From NCBI GenBank assembly GCA_964451305.1, contig CAYVHV010000016.1, forward strand, positions 1-64,000: a DNA stretch of 64,000 nt, read 5' to 3'. Source of the DNA: SHLQ01 sp964451305. Lineage in GTDB: Bacteria; Actinomycetota; Acidimicrobiia; Acidimicrobiales; SHLQ01. The notes under the pieces were generated by a model that saw only the letters and a program-made list of their open reading frames with translations, was not told the origin of the DNA and did no database searches. The position numbers and the translations under genes were made by a program. Positions 50,601 to 57,413 of this stretch are shown piece by piece; position 1 is the stretch's first letter, and every line of letters begins with the position of its first letter.

Positions 50601-51993
50601 CCCATTCTTCAGCGGAGACCTCCGCCACCAATTGCTGGATGAGAATGTCGAGTGGAGCGACGGGGGGAAGTAGCGCGTCGAGACGCCCACCATGCACTGC
50701 TGACAGAAGGGCACAACACTCCACCAGGTCATCACGGGTCTGGGGATAGAGCCGGCCTTTCGGAATGCCGTAGCGATTGTGGTTCGCTCGACCGACCCGT
50801 TGAAGAAACGTGGCGATATTTCGCGGCGAACCTAACTGACACACGAGGTCGACCGGGCCAACATCGATCCCGAGCTCGAGTGAGGCTGTTGCCACCAACG
50901 CTTTGAGATCGCCAGCACGAAGCCGCTGCTCGACCATCAACCGACGGTCCTTCGAGAGGCTTCCGTGATGGGCCACCACGTTGGCCTCCGCATCCTGGTC
51001 TGCCTCGGCCAACCGCTCACCCAATTCGTGACTTATACGTTCGGCCATACGCCTCGTGTTGACGAAAACGATCGTCGTCGTATGCGCAAGAACCAGCTCA
51101 GCGATCGAATCGAGAATCTCCCCCATCTGCTCGGCCGGAGCGATCGCCTCCATCTCCGACGGAGGGATGACCAGGTCGAGATCGAGCTCTCTCACATGAC
51201 CGTTGTCGACAATGACACAATCGGCAGCTCCATCGGCACCGACGCGAGCGCCCACGAGCAGATCGGCCACGGTCGAAATCGGCTTCTGGGTTGCAGATAG
51301 CCCAACACGAACCGGACGCACCCCAGCCGCAGAGCACAGATGCTCTAATCGCTCGAGGGTGAGCGCAAGATGAGACCCGCGCTTATCTCTCGCCAACGAA
51401 TGAATCTCATCGATGATGACCGTGTCCACCGTGCTCAGCGCGGCGCGAGCCTTCGATGACGTACACATCAAATAGAGCGACTCGGGTGTCGTGACGATGA
51501 ACGCCGGAGGCTTCTTCACCATTGCCGCCCGGGCGCTCGTTGGAGTATCCCCGGAGCGGACCCCGACTCGAATCGTCGGCGCAGACGAATCCATTGCCTT
51601 TGCGATCGCCGCGATCTCGAGCAAAGGCCGCTCGAGATTCTCCGCGATGTCATGAGTCAACGCCTTCAGAGGCGAAACGTAGACGACGCGAGCCACACCA
51701 TCGGTCGCTTCGCCACGGTCATGGGCCTTATAGAGCCTGTCGATCGCCACCAGAAACGCCGACAACGTCTTGCCCGACCCCGTCGGCGCTGCCACGAGCG
51801 TGTCCCGCCGCTCTGCAATGTGCGGCCACGCGCCGGCCTGAGGAGGAGTGGGGCCATCGGGAAACCGCTCACCGAACCACGCCCGAACCGCTGGATGAAA
51901 CGAACCCATCTCCGGATGATCGAACAGGCTCGGACGATCGAGCACCTCCGAAACGGTATTCGCATTGGGCAGATCGGTCTCAATGATGGCCAC
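47674..51993 (-). CDS. lhr: Lhr-type DEAD/H helicase, full length
   Basis: Lhr is a 3'-5' ATP-dependent DNA helicase with a preference for RNA:DNA hybrids. The 1439 residues have Walker A APTGSGKT at 69-76, the DEIH box near 194, QRVGRANHNRYG near 380 in the second RecA domain, and the Lhr-specific winged-helix and C-terminal core. In mycobacteria lhr is induced by DNA damage. The GTG start at 51993 has no ribosome-binding site. A PafBC-type promoter with -10 TAGGTT ends 6 nt before it, the same architecture as rmuC. It is divergent from the SixA-like gene. Confidence 0.95.
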   Translation of the reverse strand: MAIIETDLPNANTVSEVLDRPSLFDHPEMGSFHPAVRAWFGERFPDGPTPPQAGAWPHIAERRDTLVAAPTGSGKTLSAFLVAIDRLYKAHDRGEATDGVARVVYVSPLKALTHDIAENLERPLLEIAAIAKAMDSSAPTIRVGVRSGDTPTSARAAMVKKPPAFIVTTPESLYLMCTSSKARAALSTVDTVIIDEIHSLARDKRGSHLALTLERLEHLCSAAGVRPVRVGLSATQKPISTVADLLVGARVGADGAADCVIVDNGHVRELDLDLVIPPSEMEAIAPAEQMGEILDSIAELVLAHTTTIVFVNTRRMAERISHELGERLAEADQDAEANVVAHHGSLSKDRRLMVEQRLRAGDLKALVATASLELGIDVGPVDLVCQLGSPRNIATFLQRVGRANHNRYGIPKGRLYPQTRDDLVECCALLSAVHGGRLDALLPPVAPLDILIQQLVAEVSAEEWDVDDLFDLVTRSGPYRDLGRQDFDQCLEVAARGVQTGRGVRSHWLHHDEVNQEVRGRRGARMAALTSGGAIPELGDYRVLLDPDDTFIGSVNEDWATESMPGDIFTLGTHSWRIRRIEPGVVRVVDAEGLPPTIPVWFGEAPGRTVELSEEVCCIRREVEERLRRGDADGAQTWLMGAAGIDSEPAQQVVRYLAASLAILGTLPTRDRLVIERFFDETGGMQLIVHSPNGARLNRAFGLALRKKFCKNFDFELQAAASDDAVCLSLGPQHSFPLADVAGFLKSASVEATLTNAVLVPPSPMFLSRWRWNLNRSLLVLRWKGGRKNPPPIQRMEADDVMAALFPLAAACQENVSGPVELPDHVIVRQTMDDTLREAMDLDGLRLLVERLEQGSIEVITVDSTEPSPLCHELLVGKAFTFLDDAEGIDRRSRAVPLRRGLPVDLSEIGAITYESVALVADQVIPEPRDADELYELVESLVVTPAVDAWRPWFDELCAAGRAVVGHGTSEMWAVGTELTGPAALRPDLWPAIETTPQDRETALSAAVRGRLDLVAMTTATDLGRQLGVDRSSIEFTLIGLENEGFSIRVEKPTVTGEKSPGEWWSSRRLLARMHRYSQKGRRARVEAATAQDFMSFLFEWQGLASGSQRSGVDGLTSVVAQLQGWHSAAGAWEPALLSNRLTDFRPELLDQRSLAGDITWGRFVNAKETSKPTTTRATPITLALRSDMGWLRLSSRVEGESELADSTPAAQVFEVLSTSGACFHHELLARTGLAVADVEQGLWELVWRGKIHADSFHAVRSLFDARQRNQNPIRSRRGLRRGTAQRHGGEGRWTLLVDESDVDADELAEAIAEQLLARWGVVFHALVAREQLVIPWREVLWALRRLEARGLILGGRFVSGFSGEQYATTEAAEHLDRVRREPREGVVVEVNACDPANLTGIVTPGTRVRSIQTQVVTYVDGLPRDATDRVASTEDLCP

Positions 51994-51999
51994 GTCCGC

Positions 52000-52022
52000 A
52001 ACCTAACGACGGGGTGTGACAA
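52000..52022 (-). promoter_or_regulatory. PafBC-type damage promoter, leaderless (lhr)
   Basis: On the minus strand TTGTCACAC (52014-52022), 8 nt, then TAGGTT (52000-52005) ends 6 nt before the GTG. It fits tTGTCRgtg-N8-TAnnnT, except for CAC at the gtg positions. An 11-bp string TGTCACACCCC is identical to the one upstream of rmuC. Confidence 0.65.
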
Positions 52023-52145
52023 CCAATGTCGGATCAGGGCCGAAGTCGGTTGAACTCGGACGTTTTTGACAAGCTCACAGGCCTCCAGCTCGAGCCTGCC
52101 GGCGCCCTTTGGCGCTCACCCAAGAGCCGGTCCACACTGGTGGCT

Positions 52146-52607
52146 ATGACACTGTTCCTTGTCCGACACGCGTCGGCATTCGCACGGACCGCACTCGACG
52201 ACGACCTCGATCGCCCCCTCGATGAAACCGGCCTCGAACAGGCATCGGGCATCGCTCAACTCCTCGGCGAACGAGGCATCACCGAGATCCACTCATCCCG
52301 GGCAATCCGATGCGTGCAAACCGTTGAACCACTCGCCGAACAGCTCGAACTCGACATCAACGTTCACCCCGCACTCGTCGAAGGCCAAAGCGCCGAGATG
52401 GCCGTCCACACCGCACGCCTCCTCGCCAAAGCCGGAACAACCGCAGTGTTCTCCAGCCACGGCGACATCATCCCCGACATGATCCAGACCTTGGCACGCG
52501 AAGGAATGGTCATCGTCGGACCCCGCTCGTGGGCCAAAGGCTCGACGTGGGAACTCACCACCCGAGGCGGCGACATCGCAGAAGCAAAATTCCTCGGGCC
52601 GTTTTAA
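52146..52607 (+). CDS. SixA-like histidine phosphatase
   Basis: The 153-residue protein of the histidine phosphatase superfamily starts with MTLFLVRHASAF, giving the RH catalytic pair. Its IHSSRAIRCVQTVEPLAE segment and the later SSHGDIIPDMIQ carry the second catalytic histidine. SixA enzymes remove phosphate from histidine of phosphorelay proteins. Short length and lack of other domains fit SixA, but close relatives act on small phosphoesters. The ATG at 52146 is chosen because the first strand follows directly. The open frame upstream to 52026 overlaps the lhr promoter. It has no strong ribosome-binding site. Confidence 0.85.
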   Translation: MTLFLVRHASAFARTALDDDLDRPLDETGLEQASGIAQLLGERGITEIHSSRAIRCVQTVEPLAEQLELDINVHPALVEGQSAEMAVHTARLLAKAGTTAVFSSHGDIIPDMIQTLAREGMVIVGPRSWAKGSTWELTTRGGDIAEAKFLGPF

Positions 52608-52608
52608 T

Positions 52609-52686
52609 CTCGATACTTCCGATCGAGATCAGCGGCTGCTCACACACCGCCACAACCCGCATCGCTCGACACTTCCGATCGAGATC
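52609..52686. repeat. Two 22-bp repeats containing hairpins
   Basis: Positions 52609-52630 and 52665-52686 are 21/22 identical. In the first copy a 7-bp stem TCTCGAT/ATCGAGA (52608-52628) surrounds loop ACTTCCG. The second copy has one mismatch in the stem. They lie 56 bp apart in the 83-bp gap between two converging genes, and the second ends 4 nt before the lipoprotein stop. They may be duplicated bidirectional terminators. Confidence 0.6.
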
Positions 52687-52690
52687 CGCG

Positions 52691-53524
52691 CTACTCGGTC
52701 AGTGGAGCCTCAGGAGTTGGATCCGGTTGTTGATCAACCGGTGGTTCGACGGGTTCGGCATCCTCGACAGGCTCCGCTTCGCCAGTACCCTCGCCACCGG
52801 CTACTTCAGTCTCTGTCATTTCCTCGGGCTCAATGTCTTCACCGAGCTCTGGCGTTTCTTCAGGCTCGGCTGTTGCTACGGGCGTTGTTGTTTCGTCGGT
52901 AGCGACCGTCGTCTCGGTATCCGTTGGAGCCGTGGTTGTGTCGACCGGGTCGGTAGGCGGTTGCGTTTCTTCAACGACCTCATCGGTCGGCGTTGGAGCC
53001 GTCACATCTTCGAACACAGGAGCAGCACCAACATCGGGAGCCACCGACTTCACTGGCTCTACCTGTAGAGCCGGAGCCGCAGCGGCCACAGCCGTTGTGG
53101 GTGCAGTCGTTGTCGGTGAAGCTGTTGTTGACGTACTCGTCGTCGACGTGACCGTCGTCGTCGGAGCGATGGTGGTGGGAGCAGTAGTTGTCACCGGTGC
53201 GGCAGTCGACGTCGTCGATGTGTCAGGCGCGGTGGCAGGGGCCGATGTCGTCGTCTCCGCTGTCGACGCCTCGATCGCCACCCCGGCAACTTCAGCGACC
53301 GACCCAGCTTCGATCGCCTCACGAGCACGACCATCGCTCGATGACGATTCGATCGATTCGGCCAGACTCTCCGACAACGGAGCTCCGACAGCGGTGACCG
53401 AACCCGACTGTCCGCACGCGGTCAGCGTCAGCGCGGCGGTCAGCATGCACGTCCAGAATGCTTTGCGGCGAGAGCTCGCCCGGCCGACTCCCACCTGACG
53501 GCTCGTAACTTGTCCTGCGGGCAT
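52691..53524 (-). CDS. Thr-rich lipoprotein of unknown function
   Basis: The 277-residue protein has a twin-basic N-terminus, a hydrophobic stretch and lipobox LTAC, so it is a predicted lipoprotein. The mature part is low complexity: a Thr/Ser/Ala/Pro-rich stalk (about 90-150) and an acidic Glu/Thr/Pro-rich C-terminus (about 160-277). This composition suits an extended cell-surface spacer that may be glycosylated. No catalytic domain is visible. GGAGG lies about 4 nt before the ATG at 53524. It stands alone between sixA-like and the ligase gene. Confidence 0.75.
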   Translation of the reverse strand: MPAGQVTSRQVGVGRASSRRKAFWTCMLTAALTLTACGQSGSVTAVGAPLSESLAESIESSSSDGRAREAIEAGSVAEVAGVAIEASTAETTTSAPATAPDTSTTSTAAPVTTTAPTTIAPTTTVTSTTSTSTTASPTTTAPTTAVAAAAPALQVEPVKSVAPDVGAAPVFEDVTAPTPTDEVVEETQPPTDPVDTTTAPTDTETTVATDETTTPVATAEPEETPELGEDIEPEEMTETEVAGGEGTGEAEPVEDAEPVEPPVDQQPDPTPEAPLTE

Positions 53525-53607
53525 TGCGCCTCCTCTCCCACGAGTGTGGCAAGCGGAGGAACCTCGCTACATGTGCTATTCGCCCTACGCGCCGTACCGG
53601 GAGCGAT

Positions 53608-55131
53608 CTACTGTTGCGTGCCCGTCGCAGCCAGTTCGGTCAACGTCGTGACCTCATCTGGTCGTTTATCTGGCCGGTACTGTTTCACCCGCGCAAATCG
53701 CAGGGCGAGCTTTCCGGGGTAGGTCGTCGACCGTTGCACTCCATCGATTGCGATTTCGACAACGAGCTCTGGACGAACGAATACGGTGATCCCCTCCTCG
53801 GACACCTTCCGCTCCAGCAGCGCCTTGGTTTGCCATTCCAACAGCTCGTCGGTCAGGCCCTTAAAGGTTTTTCCGACCATCACAAACTCATCTTCGGAGT
53901 CGCTGCGACGGGCACCTAAATGCAAGTTGGAGAGTTTCCCCGTCCGCCGACCATGTCCCCACTCGGCGCCGAGCACGATCAGATCGTAGGTATGAACGGG
54001 CTTGACCTTTCGCCACGTCTTCCCGCGGCGGCCAGCGGCATACACCGAGTCGATCGCCTTCACCATGACGCCTTCATGACCCGCGCCGAGCACAGACTCC
54101 GCAAAGCCCTCACCCACCTCTGGATCTGACGTCACGATCGCCTCAACGGAATGCTCGCCGACCACCTCATCGAGATGGGAAAGGCGTTCCGAAAGGCCGA
54201 GGTCGATGAGGTCGGAGCCGTCACGATGCAAGATGTCGAAGAACAACACACCCAGCTCGACTCGGTCACTCCCCCCACCCGAGCTGAACGTCGAGGCCGT
54301 GTCCTGAAACAGCTCCGGTGAGTCCTCCGAGACCCCGATCAACTCACCGTCGAGCACGACCGAATCCACGGCGAACGACCTCACCAGGTCACAGATTTTC
54401 GACAACCGGTCGGTGACATCGTTGAGGTTTCTCGTAAAGAGCCACACGTCGTCACCTCGGCGATGCGCCTGCAGCCGAATGCCGTCGAGTTTCGCCTGAA
54501 CCGACGATTCGCCAATTTCGCGGATCGCGTCGGCGACAGAGCTCGACGTCGCTGCGAGCATTGGTTGCACGCCGCGCCCCACCACAAGACCCACAGCTTC
54601 GAGTCCACCGGTGCCAGACGTGAGTGCGATTTGTGCGGTTCCACCCAAATCCGCGTTCATCATGAGTGCTCGACGAACCAAGGCAACGGGAACCCTGGCG
54701 GCCTTCGCGATCGCCGTCACCATCACCCCATCGAGCGCTCCCTGACGAAGCCCTCCCGTGAGGACCGTTCCGATAAACCGGCCTTCCACTTCCGTCCCGG
54801 TGCTCATCAAGGCACGCAAACGATCCGCACGCTGTGCCTTTGAGCCCACGCCAGATATCGAAGCCACATCAGTCATTGCCTCATCGACATCACGAACACT
54901 CAACACCGACACCGGGCTCGGTTCGACGTCGAGATCTCGAATCGCTGCCCATCCCACGCCGATACGACCCTGTCGAATTTCGCCGGTGAGCAAACCAACG
55001 ATGATCGGGATGTCATCTGCCGCCGCAACCTTCAAGAGGTCGGCGAGTGCTTTGACTTTGTCGTTTCGCGCAGAAGCCTCAGCCACGACCGTGCCGGTAG
55101 CGACAACGGAAGCGAACGCCATGGAGTCCAT
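53608..55131 (-). CDS. ATP-dependent DNA ligase
   Basis: The 507-residue ligase has an N-terminal DNA-binding domain (about 1-200), then nucleotidyltransferase motif I AKLDGIR with the adenylated Lys214, motif III VVLDGELIG near 263, motif IV EGVMVK near 356 and motif V WRKVKP near 376, followed by an OB domain. This is the LigB-type ATP-dependent enzyme of Actinobacteria, not the main NAD-dependent LigA. It probably serves repair. TAGAGT ends 7 nt before the ATG at 55131 with no ribosome-binding site. It is not linked to a ku gene here. Confidence 0.92.
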   Translation of the reverse strand: MDSMAFASVVATGTVVAEASARNDKVKALADLLKVAAADDIPIIVGLLTGEIRQGRIGVGWAAIRDLDVEPSPVSVLSVRDVDEAMTDVASISGVGSKAQRADRLRALMSTGTEVEGRFIGTVLTGGLRQGALDGVMVTAIAKAARVPVALVRRALMMNADLGGTAQIALTSGTGGLEAVGLVVGRGVQPMLAATSSSVADAIREIGESSVQAKLDGIRLQAHRRGDDVWLFTRNLNDVTDRLSKICDLVRSFAVDSVVLDGELIGVSEDSPELFQDTASTFSSGGGSDRVELGVLFFDILHRDGSDLIDLGLSERLSHLDEVVGEHSVEAIVTSDPEVGEGFAESVLGAGHEGVMVKAIDSVYAAGRRGKTWRKVKPVHTYDLIVLGAEWGHGRRTGKLSNLHLGARRSDSEDEFVMVGKTFKGLTDELLEWQTKALLERKVSEEGITVFVRPELVVEIAIDGVQRSTTYPGKLALRFARVKQYRPDKRPDEVTTLTELAATGTQQ

Positions 55132-55138
55132 GACCCAG

Positions 55139-55144
55139 ACTCTA
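55139..55144 (-). promoter_or_regulatory. -10 element (TAGAGT) of leaderless ligase gene
   Basis: TAGAGT on the minus strand ends 7 nt before the ATG at 55131. The TGTCR box seen at rmuC and lhr is absent, so this repair gene is not part of that pair. Confidence 0.5.
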
Positions 55145-55176
55145 CGTTGCGAGGCTCGATTGCTGCCGAGACGGAT

Positions 55177-56364
55177 CTACTGCTCGAGTGCTTCGCGCAA
55201 ACCGAACTGGGCCATCAACGACACCATGTCCGCCGGAGGGTTCTCGATGAGATCGAATAGAGCAAGCTCATCACGAGCCTCATCGGCACGATCGAGTCGG
55301 TTGAACAAGAACGCGCGGAACACTCGGGCATCTGCGGTCCCCGGGTCGGCTTCGACAGCCCGGTCTAACCAGTCCTCAGCGTCGACGAACAACGCCTCTT
55401 CGCCAGATTCGGCGAGGAGCGCAAGTGTCCATCCATGCCACGCCAGCGCATCGGCATGACCGGGCTCGACCTCGAGCACCGAATCGAACGATCGCAACGC
55501 TTGGGTTGGGTCCTCGAGCTGCACGAACAACTCACCAGCGAGCTGAGCTTCGCTCACACCAACGCCCTCGGCCTCGAGATCGACGAGGTCGAGCGCTCCT
55601 GGAGTTGCTTCGAGCAGTTCAGACATACGAGCGATACCGATGCGCTCTCGCACTTGACGTTCGGTCACGAGCGACTGGGCAATCGCGGTTGGATTCGAGC
55701 GATCGAACGCCGCGAGCTCAGCGGACGCAGTCACATAGTCTTCCGCGTCAAGCGCCACGATGGCACGGAACACGCGAACGTCGCCGTACTCAGGATCGAA
55801 CGCCACAGCCTCATCGAAGTCGGCCATTGCGGACTCAACGTTTCCGCTCTGATACTGCAACCACCCGCGGTATGTGAACGCCTCGACGTTGGTTGGGCTC
55901 TCTCGAAGGACGTCCCCGTAGAGCTCGATCGCCCGATCGACATTGCCCAGACGGAACTCGTTTGCGGCATCGTTGAGCAGCGATGCACTACTCAATCGAA
56001 TCTCGCCGCTCGCCGTGTCATTGGCACCACGAGCACCGGAGAATTCGACCATCGCAAACGCTGCGAACCCGGCGAGCAGCACGACCCCGGCAACCCACAT
56101 CACCTTTCGGCTGAGCGGAGGCGCCGCCCGCTTGGTGCGCTTGACCGGAGCCCCATCGAGGACGCGCGTCAGTTTCGCTGCGCGAGCGGTGTAGTCATTC
56201 TTCAGCGTTTGATAATCGAGCTCATCGATATCTCCCGCAGCAAGCTCTGAGTCGAGGTCATCGAGCGATGCGAGCAAGTGGTCTCTCTCGACCTGCATGC
56301 GTTCGCGCTCGGAGTCGTCGATCGTGGAGGACAACGATGACCGATTTGGGGCTGTCGTGGTCAT
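55177..56364 (-). CDS. ccmI: Cytochrome c maturation protein CcmI-like, TPR
   Basis: The 395-residue protein begins with a CcmI-type cytoplasmic helix pair (ERDHLLASLDDLDSELAAG near 25-43, then DYQTLKNDYTARAAKL), one transmembrane segment near 88-106, and an extracytoplasmic TPR region with GNVDRAIELYGDVL and YQSGNVESAMADFDEAV repeats. CcmI holds apocytochrome c for the heme lyase. Its ATG overlaps the ccmH stop by 4 nt. It is the last gene of the ccm operon. The in-frame extension upstream to 56442 lies inside ccmH and is not used. Confidence 0.85.
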   Translation of the reverse strand: MTTTAPNRSSLSSTIDDSERERMQVERDHLLASLDDLDSELAAGDIDELDYQTLKNDYTARAAKLTRVLDGAPVKRTKRAAPPLSRKVMWVAGVVLLAGFAAFAMVEFSGARGANDTASGEIRLSSASLLNDAANEFRLGNVDRAIELYGDVLRESPTNVEAFTYRGWLQYQSGNVESAMADFDEAVAFDPEYGDVRVFRAIVALDAEDYVTASAELAAFDRSNPTAIAQSLVTERQVRERIGIARMSELLEATPGALDLVDLEAEGVGVSEAQLAGELFVQLEDPTQALRSFDSVLEVEPGHADALAWHGWTLALLAESGEEALFVDAEDWLDRAVEADPGTADARVFRAFLFNRLDRADEARDELALFDLIENPPADMVSLMAQFGLREALEQ

Positions 56365-56825
56365 GACGGTTTCCCTCGTCGTAGGTCCTCGATCAGTTTC
56401 ACATCTGAGTCCGACGGGCCCTCGAGTTCGATTGTTCGCCATCGTCGGAAAACGGCAAACAACGCCGCAAATCCAAACACCATAAGGATGACCGGAACCG
56501 TCCAGATCAACCCGACGATTCCACCTGAACTCGGCCGCAAGTCGATCGACTCGCCATACGCCGAGATCAGCGCATCGGTGACCTGTGCATCGGAGTCACC
56601 GCTATCGACTCGTCGTTGGATATCCCGGCGAATCTCGAGGGCGATGACGGCGTTCGACTCGGCCACCGATTGGCCATCGCATGTCGGGCACGCAAAATCC
56701 TCGGCGAGGGCACGGACTCGATCCTGGTTTGTTCGAGGTGGCCCTTCGACTTGGGTGGACACGACGAGCGCGCTCAGGCCGGCGGCGAGCAGACACAACC
56801 AGATAAACGTCCGTTTGGAGAACAT
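56361..56825 (-). CDS. ccmH: Cytochrome c maturation protein CcmH
   Basis: The 154-residue protein has an N-terminal membrane segment (about 7-24), the redox FACPTCDGQSV motif with Cys46 and Cys49, and a C-terminal transmembrane helix (about 106-126). CcmH reduces the CXXCH cysteines of apocytochrome c so that heme can be attached. This is the short CcmL/CcmH type, with CcmI as a separate gene. It starts immediately after the ccmG stop, so the operon is tightly packed. Confidence 0.92.
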   Translation of the reverse strand: MFSKRTFIWLCLLAAGLSALVVSTQVEGPPRTNQDRVRALAEDFACPTCDGQSVAESNAVIALEIRRDIQRRVDSGDSDAQVTDALISAYGESIDLRPSSGGIVGLIWTVPVILMVFGFAALFAVFRRWRTIELEGPSDSDVKLIEDLRRGKPS

Positions 56826-57413
56826 CTACTGTCCTCCTGCTTGGGGTGCGCCGGAGAGACGAGCGATCTCGGCTTCGATGTCCGCTTGGGTAATGCCACC
56901 GAGAAATTTCGTCGTGATAATTCCGGTCGGTGCAACGAGGTACGTCTCGGGAACAGCAGCGACACCGAAGCTGATCGCGTGCTGCCCCGTGTCGGCAGCG
57001 AGCACCGGCCAATCTCCACCATTTTCGGCGAAGAAGTCGATCACGTTCTGCGAAGGGTCCGAGAAGGCAATGCTCACAACCGACGCATCACCGATATCTC
57101 GATGATCCTCATCGAATGCGACCAGCTCGGGGTGTTCAACAATGCACGGGATGCACGTCGTACTGAAGAAGTTCACGACAACCCATCGACCGCGTTGAGA
57201 TTGGATGTCGTAGGTCGAGCCGTCGACGGCTTCACCAATGATGTCCGGTGTCAGCTCGCCGATCAGCGGACTTGGGCCAAGACCCTGCTGCCCGTCGCTG
57301 GTCGCGAGTACGCCAATAAAGATCACGAGCACGATGCCGACGATGGTCGCCGACATGAGGGCGAGCCGCGACGGACCGCCGTGGTCGATGATTTCAATGG
57401 GTTCGTTGCTCAT
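56826..57413 (-). CDS. ccmG: Thiol-disulfide oxidoreductase CcmG
   Basis: The 195-residue thioredoxin-like protein has a signal anchor (about 18-38) and an extracytoplasmic thioredoxin fold with FFSTTCIPCIVEHPEL, redox Cys87 and Cys90. CcmG (DsbE) keeps the apocytochrome cysteines reduced with CcmH. It overlaps the ccmF stop by one base and abuts ccmH. A ResA-like role in other pathways is possible, but its place inside the ccm operon supports CcmG. Confidence 0.93.
   Translation of the reverse strand: MSNEPIEIIDHGGPSRLALMSATIVGIVLVIFIGVLATSDGQQGLGPSPLIGELTPDIIGEAVDGSTYDIQSQRGRWVVVNFFSTTCIPCIVEHPELVAFDEDHRDIGDASVVSIAFSDPSQNVIDFFAENGGDWPVLAADTGQHAISFGVAAVPETYLVAPTGIITTKFLGGITQADIEAEIARLSGAPQAGGQ

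Noticed and set aside
53041..53290. Repetitive Thr/Ser codon region, possible CRISPR or tandem repeat array
   Set aside because: Repeats are irregular codon-level repeats inside the Thr-rich lipoprotein gene. There are no equal spacers or palindromic repeats.
55132..55176. PafBC-type promoter for the DNA ligase gene
   Set aside because: The -10 TAGAGT and leaderless spacing fit, but the TGTCR box is absent at the required distance.
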